Below are positions 30,490-39,820 of a stretch of DNA of 64,000 nucleotides, in pieces (the first letter of the stretch is position 1; each line of letters opens with the position of its first letter). Under the pieces are notes generated by a model, which saw only the letters and a list, made by a program, of their open reading frames with translations, did no database searches and had not been told where the DNA came from. Where the stretch lies: assembly GCA_038143435.1 (NCBI GenBank), contig JAYQLX010000003.1, positions 310,001-374,000 of the forward strand, written 5' to 3'. The position numbers and the translations under genes are program-made. This DNA comes from UBA8337 sp038143435 (GTDB taxonomy: Bacteria; Pseudomonadota; Alphaproteobacteria; RS24).

Positions 30490-31433
30490 TTATCGGCCTT
30501 CTGCAAAAGCCTGCATCAATTGATAAGCAATGGCCATTTGCGGCGGCACACCCAGCGGGCCGTCACCGCGCATGGATGAGATGACATCATCGCGGCTGAC
30601 CCAGCGCGCTTCTTCCAATTCCACCTCATCGACGCTGACCTCAAGTGAGCTTGCTTCGGCAAGACAGCCAATCATTAAAGAGCCGGGAAACGGCCAGGGC
30701 TGCGTGCCGAGATAGGTGACATTGTCAATCTCAAGGCCCGCTTCTTCCTGCAATTCGCGCGCCACTGCCTCTTCAATGGTTTCGCCCGGTTCCATAAAAC
30801 CGGCCAAAGCGCTCAACATGCCCTCGGGCCAACCGCGCTGGCGACCCAATAAGCATTGCTCGCCATATGTGGCCAGCATAATCACCACCGGATCGGTGCG
30901 CGGAAAATGCTCGGCCCCGCAATTGCCGCATTGGCGCTTATAGCCGCCTTCCAGCATATGTGTGGGACTGCCGCATTGGGCGCAAAAACCGTGCCGCAAA
31001 TGCCAATCCAACATGCCTTTGGCTTGCGCCAAAATCGCCAATTCAGTGCGCGCCATATCGCCATCGGCCGCCAAAGCGCGCAAATCTTCAAATTGCCCCA
31101 TGCCTTTGAACGGGCCGAACTCTTCAGGGCTGCTCATATGGCTGATATCGGCGGCAAAAAGCGGTTTGCCGCGGCGATTAAGGCCCAAAAAAACCACCGC
31201 CATATCGTCGCGCCAAGCCTCCGCGAAAGCCGCTTTCGGCAAATAGCCGACATCGCGCCCGTCGCCCGCTTGCAGTTCCGGCAATACCAAAGGCTGCAAA
31301 TTCCACAATGGCACAATCAGCGCCGGCATCTGATGGCCAATTGCGCGGCCAGCCAATCGGCATTGCCGCGTTGATGACCGGCACGGTCGAGCGGATTATT
31401 GGCAAACATTATGGGGTTTTCCGGCAGCGCCAT
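30490..31433 (-). CDS. nudC: NADH pyrophosphatase NudC (one frameshift near 5' end)
   Basis: Nudix hydrolase cleaving NAD(H) and de-capping NAD-RNA. The N-terminus MALPENPIMFANNPLDRAGHQRG is followed by a frame change near 31338. A zinc ribbon CAQCGSP...CGNCG (around 30950) precedes the Nudix box GFMEPGETIEEAVARELQEEAG, with all catalytic Glu residues. A SQPWPFPGSLM-type motif appears as TQPWPFPGSLM, which marks NudC within the Nudix family. About 314 residues. Convergent with pheA, 6 bases apart. Confidence 0.93.
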
Positions 31434-31542
31434 AAACTCTCTCCTGTCAAATAGCGGGCAGAGTGCCATTGCAATCTATCCCCGTCAATCATCGCCCAAT
31501 ATGTGGCAAAAAAGCTGTATCACCGGCTTGGCTCTGCTATAA

Positions 31543-31652
31543 AGAGAGGGAGAGATTGGCGGCAGACGCATCCCTCGCCAACCGGGTCAGATCCGGAAGG
31601 AAGCAGCCCTAACGAGTTCGGTGCGGGTTGCCTGTCCAGTCTCTCACCTCTC
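31543..31652 (+). ncRNA. ffs: Signal recognition particle RNA, small bacterial type
   Basis: 4.5S-type SRP RNA. The core CCGGGTCAGATCCGGAAGGA, then AGCAGCCCTAACGA and GTGCGGGTTGCCTG, matches the conserved helix 8 and GGAA tetraloop region. The ends pair: GAGAGATTGG (31550-31559) with CCAGTCTCTC (31636-31645), extended by GAGAGGG with CACCTCTC. Placement just before dnaX is common in alphaproteobacteria. Ends are set by the pairing and may be off by a few bases. Confidence 0.95.
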
Positions 31653-31689
31653 ATGCCGCGGACCGAACCATTGGGGTCCCGAGGCGGCA

Positions 31690-33676
31690 ATGATGATTGA
31701 TACGGGCAGCTTTGGGGCACAAATGACAGAACAAACAGAAGATAATATTGCCGCCGAGCCGACCGAAGAACATGCCGATTCCGAACTGCAATATGAGGGC
31801 GCGCAAGCGCCGGAGTTTACCGCCGATGCGCCGGGGTTCGACATGTTGGCCGATGCCGATGCCGATAATGAAGTCGAAAATGACGCCGCGCCAATAAGCG
31901 GCGATGACGGCAGCTATAAAGTGCTGGCGCGCAAATATCGGCCGCGCAATTTTGACGATTTGATTGGCCAAGAAGCCATGGTGCAGACCCTGACCAATGC
32001 GTTTGACAGCGGACGTATCGCGCATGGCTTTATGCTGACCGGCGTGCGCGGGGTCGGCAAAACCACCACGGCGCGCATTTTGGCGCGCGCGCTCAATTAC
32101 CAAACCGAAGCGATTAATGCGCCGAGCATGGCTTTGGCCGAAGATGGCGCGCATTGTGAAGCGATTATGGATGGCAGCCATGTCGATGTCATTGAAATGG
32201 ATGCCGCCTCGCGCACCGGCATTGGCGATATTCGCGAAATTATCGATAATGTGCGCTACACGCCGAGCGCGGCGCGTTTCAAAGTCTATATTATTGACGA
32301 AGTGCATATGCTGTCGAAAGCCGCCTTCAACGGATTGCTGAAAACGCTGGAAGAACCGCCGGCGCATGTGAAATTCATTTTTGCGACGACGGAAATCCGC
32401 CAAGTGCCGGTCACCGTATTGTCGCGCTGCCAGCGTTTTGATTTGCGCCGCCTGACTTTGGACGACACGCAAACCCTTTTGAGCCGCACCTGCAAGGCTG
32501 AAAATGTCAGCTTGCCGGAAGAAGCGTTGAAACTGATTGCGCGCGCTGCTGACGGTTCGGCGCGCGATGCGCTGTCTTTGCTGGATCGCGCCTTGGCGCA
32601 TATTGACCCGGCCGGCGATGGCGCGGTCGATGAGGCGACCATGCGCGCGCTTTTGGGGCTGGCCGATCGCGGACGCATTTTCGACCTGTTTGATTTGGTC
32701 ATGGCCGGTTCGGTGAGCGCGGCATTGGCCGAGTTTGAAGCGCAATATGTGATGGGCGCCGATCCGGCCGTTATTTTGGCCGATATGGCCGAACTGACGC
32801 ATTGGCTGACACGGCTGAAATTCGTGCCGGCCGCGCAAGAAGATATTGCTTTTTCGGCGCAATTGCGCAGTCGCGGCGTGGAAGCGGCAGAAAAATTATC
32901 GACCCGCATTTTGTCGCGGGTTTGGCAGGTTTTGCTGGCCGGCGCGGATGAAGCGGCGCGTGCCGCCAATGCGCGTGCCGCGGCGGAGATGGTGCTTATC
33001 CGATTGGCCCATCTGGCCGATATGCCGTCGCCCGAAGAGCTCATCAAAAAATATGACAGTGCTGCCGCATCACCATCGACATCTGCCGCGCCTAATGCTG
33101 CACCGTCACCTTCTGCCCCATCTGGCAGGGCTTCCGGCGCGGTCAGCGAGACGGTCATGCCGCCCCATAATGGCGGGGCCGGTCCGCGCGCGTCAGCCCG
33201 AATAGAAATGGCACAAGAAACGGCACAAGAAACGGCAATGCATAGCTCGCCGGTGTTGCAAAATTTTCAGGCCATTGTCGATTTGGCGGCGGCGAAGCGC
33301 GATATCGGGTTAAAGCATGCGCTCGAAAACGGTGTTCATTTGGTGGCGTTTGAAAGCGCGGCAGGGGACGCGCGCCGGTCGCATCGAATTGCGCTTGGCC
33401 GAGGGGCAAGACAATATTGCGCAAGATTTGACACGCAAATTGCGTGAGTGGACGGGGAAAAATTGGGTCGTGTCGCTGTCGCAAGAAGGCGGCGCGGCAA
33501 CGCTCGGTTCGGTCAAACAAAGTGCCGCCGACCGCCGCGAAGAAGCGGCATTAAAAGACCCGTTTGTGCAAGCGGCCTTATCGGCTTTCCCAAAAGCCGA
33601 GATTGTTTCGATCAGCGATTTTGAAGCCGCCATGCCGGTCGATGATGGCGAGACCCCTGATATGGACAGCGATTAG
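31690..33676 (+). CDS. dnaX: DNA polymerase III subunit gamma/tau (one frameshift near 3' end)
   Basis: Clamp-loader ATPase. Acidic N-terminal extension of about 75 residues, then KYRPRNFDDLIGQE, Walker A GVRGVGKTTTA, IIDEVHMLS (Walker B region) and the SRC motif in TVLSRCQRFDLRR. The zinc-module cysteines are absent; GAHCEAIMDG replaces them, as in alphaproteobacteria. The helical domain III ends near EELIKKYD, followed by a Ser/Ala/Pro-rich linker and the tau C-terminal domain. The frame breaks near 33370 and resumes RAGRIELRLAEGQDN to TAG 33674. Start could also be ATG 31723. A slippery A6 site is annotated separately. Confidence 0.94.
33046..33056 (+). promoter_or_regulatory. Candidate -1 frameshift/slippage site in dnaX
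   Basis: In frame, ATC AAA AAA TAT GAC; a -1 slip on AAA AAA gives ATA TGA, so translation would end one codon later. This would make a short gamma-like product ending after domain III, as in E. coli and Thermus. I see no convincing upstream Shine-Dalgarno-like stimulator and did not identify a downstream stem. Confidence 0.35.
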
Positions 33677-33685
33677 GCGCGCTTT

Positions 33686-34273
33686 ATGGCCGGGGCGGAA
33701 ATTGAAAATTTGGTGAAATTGCTGGCGCGGTTGCCGGGGCTGGGGCCGCGTTCAGCACGGCGCGCCGTCTTGCAAATGATGCGCCGCCGCGAAACCCTGC
33801 TTGACCCGCTCAGCGAGGCATTGATGGTGGCGCGCGATAAAATCGTCAATTGCACAAGCTGCGGCAATATCGACACGCTGTCGCCCTGCACCATATGCGC
33901 CGATAGCCGCCGCGACGGATCGGTTTTATGCGTGGTTGAAGATGTCGGCGATTTATGGGCGCTGGAGCGCGCGCAAGCGGTCAAAGGGCGCTATCATGTT
34001 TTGGGCGGCACTTTATCGGCGCTCGACGGCATCGGCCCTGATGATTTGAATTTGGGCGGGCTGAAACAACGCTGCGCTGATGATGCGGTGAAAGAAATCA
34101 TTCTCGCCACCAATGCGACGGTGGAAGGGCAAACCACGGCGCATGTCATTACCGATATGTTATCCGATTTGGATGTTACCATTACGCGGCTGGCGCATGG
34201 CGTGCCGGTCGGCGGTGAATTGGATTATCTCGATGACGGCACTTTATTGGCCGCCATGAAGTCGAGACGGTGA
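33686..34273 (+). CDS. recR: Recombination mediator RecR
   Basis: RecFOR-pathway protein that helps load RecA on gapped DNA. 195 residues, unbroken. Helix-hairpin-helix LPGLGPRSARRA, zinc finger with four Cys (CTSCG...CTIC), then the Toprim domain CVVEDVGDLWALERA, and the Walker-like C-terminus ARGVPVGGELDYLDDGTL-type (here AHGVPVGGELDYLDDGTL). It starts 9 bases after dnaX; the ybaB/ebfC gene that normally sits between them is absent here. Confidence 0.95.
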   Translation: MAGAEIENLVKLLARLPGLGPRSARRAVLQMMRRRETLLDPLSEALMVARDKIVNCTSCGNIDTLSPCTICADSRRDGSVLCVVEDVGDLWALERAQAVKGRYHVLGGTLSALDGIGPDDLNLGGLKQRCADDAVKEIILATNATVEGQTTAHVITDMLSDLDVTITRLAHGVPVGGELDYLDDGTLLAAMKSRR

Positions 34274-34293
34274 AGGCGCGCTGATAGGCGGCG

Positions 34294-35388
34294 TCAGCCC
34301 TTATTGTCCAGTAAATCACTGCCGCTTTCCGCTTCCACCTCCAGCGAGGTGATTTTTTCACCGCGCGAACCGATTTTGCGGCTGGAGGTTTCAATTTGCT
34401 CAATATCCTTATTGGCTTGGTCAAAATGGCCGCGCAATTTGCCGATGCGCTCATCCAGTCGCGTCACATCGAGCAACAGGCTTTCCACTTCCTTTTGAAT
34501 GAGCCCGGCCTGCTGGCGCATTTTGACGTCGCGCATAATGGCGCGCACCGTATTGAGCGTCAGCGACATGGTATTTGGCGATACCGGATAGACGCGCAAA
34601 GCGCGGCATTTTTCAACCATATCAGGCAGGCGCAAATGCAATTCGGAAAATATGCTTTCGGACGGCAAAAACATCAGCGCCGCATCGGCCGTCTCGCCGG
34701 GAATAATATATTTTGCGGCAATATCTTGCGCATGTTTCAGTGTGTCGCTTTTCATTTGTGTCAATGCGGCGCGTGTTTCTGCCTCATCTTCGGCGGCGCG
34801 CAATTTCTGATAGGCCTCGAGCGGAAATTTACTGTCAACGACAACAGGGCCGGGCGGATTGGGCAATCTGATGAGACAGTCGGCGCGTTTGCCATTTGAT
34901 AATGTGTGTTGAAAATCATAGGCGCTGTCGGGCAGGCCATCGACGACAATGTCATTGAGTTGGCTTTCACCAAAAGCGCCGCGCGCCTGCTTATTGTCGA
35001 GAATGTGCTGCAATTCGACAACTTGGCTCGACAGGGCGGTAATTTCTTGCTGTGCCTTGTCAATCAAAGACAGTCGCTCGCCCAAATCACCCAAAGATTT
35101 GGCGGTTTTTTCGCGGCTTTCGGTCAGATTATCGGCCATGTTTTTGCTCACCTGGCCCAATTGCTCGGTCATGGTGCGGGCCAATTCGCCCTGTGTGCGT
35201 TGCTGGTTTTCGGCCAGCGCGCCAAGTCGACCGGCAAGCTGGTTTTGCTCATTGCGCATGGCATCTATCAAAGCCAGCATTTGCGCTTGGTCATCGCCAT
35301 CGCTGCGCTTGCCGCGCAGCATAAAAGCAAGGCCGAGCCCCACGGCCAAGCCGAAACAAAGCGCGAAAATAATGAGTATAATATCCAT
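34294..35388 (-). CDS. rmuC: DNA recombination protein RmuC homologue
   Basis: Predicted membrane-tethered nuclease-like protein that limits DNA inversions. N-terminal helix DIILIIFALCFGLAVGLGLAFML, a long coiled coil (about residues 35-140), then the RmuC core: ARGAFGESQLNDIV, CLIRLPNPPGPVVVDSKFPLEAY, IIPGETADAALMFLPSES, RVYPVSPNTMSLTLNTVRAI. About 364 residues. Start ATG 35388; ATG 35397 is equally possible. It ends 20 bases from the convergent recR and diverges from def. Confidence 0.93.
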   Translation of the reverse strand: MDIILIIFALCFGLAVGLGLAFMLRGKRSDGDDQAQMLALIDAMRNEQNQLAGRLGALAENQQRTQGELARTMTEQLGQVSKNMADNLTESREKTAKSLGDLGERLSLIDKAQQEITALSSQVVELQHILDNKQARGAFGESQLNDIVVDGLPDSAYDFQHTLSNGKRADCLIRLPNPPGPVVVDSKFPLEAYQKLRAAEDEAETRAALTQMKSDTLKHAQDIAAKYIIPGETADAALMFLPSESIFSELHLRLPDMVEKCRALRVYPVSPNTMSLTLNTVRAIMRDVKMRQQAGLIQKEVESLLLDVTRLDERIGKLRGHFDQANKDIEQIETSSRKIGSRGEKITSLEVEAESGSDLLDNKG

Positions 35389-35452
35389 GCCGCGCATAGT
35401 GCGCCGATTCGGCCAGCTTGACGCTGGCGCTTGCAAGGCTTAATTCAAAGTG

Positions 35453-36046
35453 ATGAGCGTAAGAGAGATTATTGAAGTTCCGAACCCGCTGCTGAAAACC
35501 ATTTCCGCGCCGGTGGCCGAAGTGCGTGACGATACGCGCGCGCTGATGGATGACATGTTGGAAACCATGTATGACGCCAATGGCATTGGCCTTGCCGCCA
35601 TCCAAATCGGCGTGGCGCAGCGCATTATCGTGATGGATATTTCGCAATCCTATAGCGAAGATGAAGCGGCTGATGAGGGTTTGGAAGACGATGAAGAGGC
35701 AGCGGAAGCCAAGCGTTTGCGCGATTTGCTGAAAGACGAAAAACCGCGCTTTTTCGTCAATCCGGAAATTATCTGGACGGCTGATGAGACGCGCAATTAT
35801 CAAGAGGGCTGTCTTTCCGTGCCCGGTTTTTATGACGATGTCGCGCGCCCCGCCCAATGCAAAGTCAAATTTCTCGACTATGACGGGCAGCCTCAAGAGA
35901 TTGACTGTGACGGGCTTTTGGCGACCTGCATTCAGCACGAAATGGACCATTTGAACGGCATTGTCTTTCTCGATCATTTGTCGCGACTGAAACGGCAAAT
36001 GGCGCTGAAAAAACTCAAAAAAGCGACGCAAGGCGCAAGCGTTTGA
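35453..36046 (+). CDS. def: Peptide deformylase with an acidic insertion
   Basis: Fe/Zn enzyme removing the N-formyl group of nascent proteins. All three motifs are present: GIGLAAIQIG, EGCLSVPG (metal Cys) and QHEMDHLNG (two metal His and catalytic Glu). About 197 residues. Between VMDISQS and PRFFVNPEI it carries an insertion of roughly 25 mostly acidic residues (from SEDEAADEG to LLKDEK) absent from typical deformylases. Start ATG 35453 preferred over the GTG three bases earlier. First gene of def-fmt-truA. Confidence 0.95.
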   Translation: MSVREIIEVPNPLLKTISAPVAEVRDDTRALMDDMLETMYDANGIGLAAIQIGVAQRIIVMDISQSYSEDEAADEGLEDDEEAAEAKRLRDLLKDEKPRFFVNPEIIWTADETRNYQEGCLSVPGFYDDVARPAQCKVKFLDYDGQPQEIDCDGLLATCIQHEMDHLNGIVFLDHLSRLKRQMALKKLKKATQGASV

Positions 36047-36056
36047 GGGCGTGCCC

Positions 36057-36965
36057 ATGAGCCGCAAAATAATCTTTATGGGCACCCCCGATTTTGCCGT
36101 GCCGGCCTTTGAGGCGGTGCGCGCGGCGCATGATGTTATCGCCGTCTATACGCGCCCGCCCGCCAAACAAGGGCGTGGCCAGCATGTGAAAGCCTCGCCC
36201 GTGTATGCGGCGGCAGAAGAGGCAGGCATTCACGTCTTCACCCCGACCAGCCTGAAAGATGAAGACGAATTGGCGCGTTTTCGCGCGCTGGCGCCCGAGC
36301 TCGCCATTGTCGTCGCCTATGGCATGATTTTGCCGCAAGACTGGCTCAATGTGCCGCCTATGGGGTGCTGGAACATTCACGCTTCGCTTTTGCCGCGCTG
36401 GCGCGGCGCCGCCCCGATACAACGCGCCATTATGGCCGGTGACAGTGAAACCGGTGTGGCTGTCATGCAGATGCAAGCGGGATTGGACACGGGCGATGTG
36501 CTGCTGGAAAAACCTCTGGCCATTGCCGATGATGACACGGCGCAAAGCCTGCATGACAAGCTGGCGCAATTGGGCGGCGCAGCCATTGCCGAAGCTTTGG
36601 CGGCAGAAACATTGACGCCTGTGCCGCAAGCGACAAACGGCATTACTTATGCCGAGAAGATTGACAAGGCGGAAGCGCGGCTCGATTTCTCGCGACCGGC
36701 GAAAGAATTGGACGCGCATATTCGCGGCCTGTCGCCATTTCCCGGCGCGTGGTTTGAAGCCAATGGCAAACGGATAAAAGTGCTGGCCGCCAAAGCGGTC
36801 GAGCAACAAGGCGCGGTGGCTCAGCTTGCCGATAAGGGTGCCATTGTGTTTTGCGGCCAAGATGCGTTGCGGCTTGTGCGCGTGCAACCGGCGGGCAAGG
36901 CGGCAATGAGCGGCGATGAATGGTTGCGCGGGCGCGGCCTCGTGGCGGGCGAGAAACTGGATTAA
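36057..36965 (+). CDS. fmt: Methionyl-tRNA formyltransferase
   Basis: Formylates initiator Met-tRNA. About 302 residues, unbroken. KIIFMGTPDFAVP at the N-terminus, catalytic NIHASLLPRWRGAAPIQRAI (Asn, His) and the folate-site Asp in GLDTGDVL. RPPAKQGRGQ is the usual tRNA-recognition loop region. C-terminal OB fold less conserved. Start ATG 36057 chosen from the conserved MSRKIIFMG start; GTG 36051 would add two residues. Its stop overlaps the truA start (TAATG). Confidence 0.96.
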   Translation: MSRKIIFMGTPDFAVPAFEAVRAAHDVIAVYTRPPAKQGRGQHVKASPVYAAAEEAGIHVFTPTSLKDEDELARFRALAPELAIVVAYGMILPQDWLNVPPMGCWNIHASLLPRWRGAAPIQRAIMAGDSETGVAVMQMQAGLDTGDVLLEKPLAIADDDTAQSLHDKLAQLGGAAIAEALAAETLTPVPQATNGITYAEKIDKAEARLDFSRPAKELDAHIRGLSPFPGAWFEANGKRIKVLAAKAVEQQGAVAQLADKGAIVFCGQDALRLVRVQPAGKAAMSGDEWLRGRGLVAGEKLD

Positions 36966-37741
36966 TGCGCTACCGCTTGACCATAGAATATGACGGCACA
37001 CCGTTTTGCGGTTGGCAAAGCCAGCGCGAAGGCGGCGCCGTGCAAGATGCATTGGCCGCTGCGGTCAAAGGGTTTTGCGGCGAGACGACAACGGCTTTCG
37101 GGGCCGGGCGCACCGATACCGGTGTGCATGCGCGCGGGCAAGTGGCGCATCTTGACCTTGAAAGCGCGCCAACTCCCGACAAGCTGATGGCCGGATTGAA
37201 CTATCACTTAAAGCCGCAACCCGTGGCGGTGATTGGGGCCGCCTATGCGCGCGATGATTTCGATGCCCGCTTTTCAGCCGTGGCGCGGCATTATCAATAT
37301 CGCATTTTATGTCGCCGCGCCGTGCCCGCTTTGGATCGCGAGCGGGTTTGGTTCGTGCCGCAAAAATTGGCACTGGAACCGATGCAAGAAGCGGCAGGCC
37401 ATTTTATCGGCAAGCATGATTTTACCAGTTTTCGCTCGGTGCAGTGCCAAGCCAAATCGCCGGTCAAAACGCTGGACAGTCTGCGCATTGATGCGGCGGG
37501 GGATGAGTTCATCATCACCGCCAGCGCGCGATCTTTTTTGCACAATCAAGTGCGCTCTTTGGCCGGTGCGTTGAAACATGTCGGCGAGGGCAAATGGACG
37601 CCGGATGATGCGCGTGCCGCTTTGGCCGCCTGCGACCGTGCGCAATGCCCGCCTGTCGCGCCGGCTTGCGGGTTGACTTTCATGCAGGTGGATTATCCAG
37701 ACGCGCTTTTGGCCGCGCCGGAAGCGGCTCAGGCGAAATAA
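36965..37741 (+). CDS. truA: tRNA pseudouridine(38-40) synthase TruA
   Basis: Modifies the tRNA anticodon arm. 258 residues, unbroken. MRYRLTIEYDGTPFCGWQ start, catalytic Asp in GRTDTGVHA, and the RVWF and KHDFTSFR motifs. The C-terminal segment SFLHNQVRSLAGALKHVGEGKW is conserved. It starts inside the fmt stop and its last 13 bases overlap the convergent dapE. Confidence 0.96.
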   Translation: MRYRLTIEYDGTPFCGWQSQREGGAVQDALAAAVKGFCGETTTAFGAGRTDTGVHARGQVAHLDLESAPTPDKLMAGLNYHLKPQPVAVIGAAYARDDFDARFSAVARHYQYRILCRRAVPALDRERVWFVPQKLALEPMQEAAGHFIGKHDFTSFRSVQCQAKSPVKTLDSLRIDAAGDEFIITASARSFLHNQVRSLAGALKHVGEGKWTPDDARAALAACDRAQCPPVAPACGLTFMQVDYPDALLAAPEAAQAK

Positions 37742-38883
37742 CCGGCCAGCAATTTTTCGTAAATTTTGGCAAGCTGGCGAATATCATCGACCGGCACATG
37801 CTCATCGACTTTGTGCATGGTTTTGCCGACCAGCCCGAACTCGACAACGCGGCTTATGTCTTTGATGAAACGCGCATCCGAGGTGCCGCCCGAAGTTGAT
37901 AAAATCGGCGCGCGGCCCGTCACTTCTTCAATCGCCGTACTCAATGTTTCGACAAAAGGCCCGGGCTCGGTCAAAAAGCAATCGCCCGTATGCGACAGCT
38001 CAAGCGCATAACCGGCCTCGCCTGCCGCTTCATCAAGCCGCGCCTCAATCCACGCGCTGATTTTGTCTTTATCCCAATGGTCATTATAGCGAATATTGAA
38101 ACGCCCGACCGCTTGCGCCGGAATGACATTGGTCGCGCCATTGCCGACATCGACCGAAGTGATTTCCAAATTGGACGGTTGAAAATGCTCTGACCCGTCA
38201 TCAAGCGGGCCGGCCGCCAAATGCGCCATCAGCGTGACCAATTGCGGCACCGGATTATCGGCCAAATGCGGATAGGCGACATGGCCTTGCGTGCCGGTCA
38301 CCGTGACCACCCCATTGACCGAGCCGCGGCGACCGATTTTTATCATATCACCCAACACGTCAGGATTGGTCGGTTCACCGACCAGACAATCATCAATAAT
38401 TTCGCCCTGTTCTTGAAGCCAGCCCAGCATTTTGCGCGTGCCGTTAATGCTCGGGCCTTCTTCATCGCCGGTGATGAGAAAGGAAATCGAGCCGCCGACA
38501 TCGCCCTGCGCTTGCTGATGCGCCGCCACGGCGGCGACAAAAGCGGCGATCGCGCCTTTCATATCGGCAGCACCCCGCCCCCAAAGAGCTTGCTCACGAA
38601 TGTCGCCGGCAAACGGGTCTGTCTGCCAATCATCTGCATTGCCCACCGGCACGACATCTGTGTGACCGGCAAAACAAATATGCGGGCCGTCACTGCCGCG
38701 CCGGGCATAGAGATTATCAACTGCTTCCGTGCCGTCTTCTTGGAACGGCAAGCGCGTGCAGACAAAGCCGAGATTTTCTAAAACCGCTTGCAACAGGTCG
38801 AGCGCGCCCGCTTCGGCCGGTGTGACCGAAGGGCAGCGTATCAATTGCGCGGCAAGCTCGACAGGGTCTAGCGATTGGCTCAT
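37729..38883 (-). CDS. dapE: Succinyl-diaminopimelate desuccinylase
   Basis: Di-zinc M20 enzyme of lysine/diaminopimelate synthesis. 384 residues, unbroken. Metal motifs CFAGHTDVVPVG (His, Asp), GRGAADMKG, and ITGDEEGPSINGTRKML (Glu-Glu); STSGGTSDARFI near the C-terminus supplies the substrate-binding and last His-region motif. Downstream of dapD with 9 bases between, so both are cotranscribed and cover consecutive steps of the succinylase branch. Confidence 0.96.
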   Translation of the reverse strand: MSQSLDPVELAAQLIRCPSVTPAEAGALDLLQAVLENLGFVCTRLPFQEDGTEAVDNLYARRGSDGPHICFAGHTDVVPVGNADDWQTDPFAGDIREQALWGRGAADMKGAIAAFVAAVAAHQQAQGDVGGSISFLITGDEEGPSINGTRKMLGWLQEQGEIIDDCLVGEPTNPDVLGDMIKIGRRGSVNGVVTVTGTQGHVAYPHLADNPVPQLVTLMAHLAAGPLDDGSEHFQPSNLEITSVDVGNGATNVIPAQAVGRFNIRYNDHWDKDKISAWIEARLDEAAGEAGYALELSHTGDCFLTEPGPFVETLSTAIEEVTGRAPILSTSGGTSDARFIKDISRVVEFGLVGKTMHKVDEHVPVDDIRQLAKIYEKLLAGYFA

Positions 38884-38892
38884 GAGACTATC

Positions 38893-39720
38893 CTAATCGC
38901 GCAACAGCTCATTGACCGAGGTTTTTTTGCGCGTCTGCGCATCGACGGTTTTGACAATCACGGCGCAAGCCAAATTCGGGCCGCCATTTTCCGACGGCAA
39001 TGTGCCGGGCACGACCACCGCATAGGGCGGGACTTCGCCGCGATAAATCTGCCCGCTTTCGCGATCGACGATTTTCGTCGAGCCGGAAATGAACACACCC
39101 ATAGAGAGCACCGCGCCCTCGCGCACAATCACCCCTTCGGCAACCTCCGAACGTGCGCCGATAAAGCAGTCATCTTCAATAATCACCGGTCCGGCTTGCA
39201 AAGGTTCCAGCACGCCACCAATACCGGCACCGCCCGAAATATGGACATTTTTACCGATTTGCGCGCAAGAGCCGACGGTTGCCCAAGTATCGACCATTGT
39301 GCCGCTATCGACATAAGCGCCGAGATTGACAAAGCTCGGCATCAGCACCACGCCGGGCGCAATATAGGCCGAGCGGCGCACCACGCAATTGGGCACGGCG
39401 CGAAAACCGGCAGCGGCAAATTCATCTTCGCCCCAACCGGCAAATTTTGACGGCACTTTATCCCACCAGCTGGTGCCTTGCGGGCCGCCCGATTGAGCAC
39501 TCATATCGTTCAACCGAAAAGATAAAAGCACGGCTTTTTTCAGCCATTGATTGACCTGCCAATCGCCATCGGTTTTTTCGGCGACGCGCAAGCTACCGCC
39601 ATCGAGCGCGTCCAATGCGCCGTTGACCGCTTCGCGCACATCACCTTGCGTGTCGGCTGATACATTGCCGATATCGTCAAAAGCAGCATCAATGATTTGC
39701 TGCATGGTCTGATTATCCAT
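38893..39720 (-). CDS. dapD: Tetrahydrodipicolinate N-succinyltransferase
   Basis: Left-handed beta-helix acyltransferase, substrate step before DapE. About 275 residues, unbroken. Hexapeptide repeats run from VRRSAYIAPGVVLMPSFVNLGAYVDSGTMVDTWATVGSCAQIGKNVHISGGAGIGGVL onward (residues about 110-210), with the expected MVDTWATVGSCAQIG signature. Ends DAQTRKKTSVNELLRD, typical of the alphaproteobacterial form. Confidence 0.96.
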   Translation of the reverse strand: MDNQTMQQIIDAAFDDIGNVSADTQGDVREAVNGALDALDGGSLRVAEKTDGDWQVNQWLKKAVLLSFRLNDMSAQSGGPQGTSWWDKVPSKFAGWGEDEFAAAGFRAVPNCVVRRSAYIAPGVVLMPSFVNLGAYVDSGTMVDTWATVGSCAQIGKNVHISGGAGIGGVLEPLQAGPVIIEDDCFIGARSEVAEGVIVREGAVLSMGVFISGSTKIVDRESGQIYRGEVPPYAVVVPGTLPSENGGPNLACAVIVKTVDAQTRKKTSVNELLRD

Positions 39721-39820
39721 CACTCTTTCCTCTCGCCTTTATCGCGGCCATTGGGGGGGAAATTAGCAGGCCTTTTTGTGCAGTCAAGCACATGTCCGAA
39801 AACAGTCAAAGGCGAAGCTG

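Noticed and set aside
31621..31689. GTG 31621 as the dnaX start
   Set aside because: It lies inside the SRP RNA; ATG 31690 or 31723 leaves the RNA intact.
33340..33450. Frame change near 33370 as the programmed dnaX frameshift
   Set aside because: There is no slippery heptamer there and homology continues in the new frame to the end of tau, so it is an indel; the A6 site at 33046 is the better candidate.
36015..37052. 345-residue minus-strand ORF over fmt
   Set aside because: The plus strand encodes fmt with all catalytic motifs; the minus ORF is a mirror of its codon bias.
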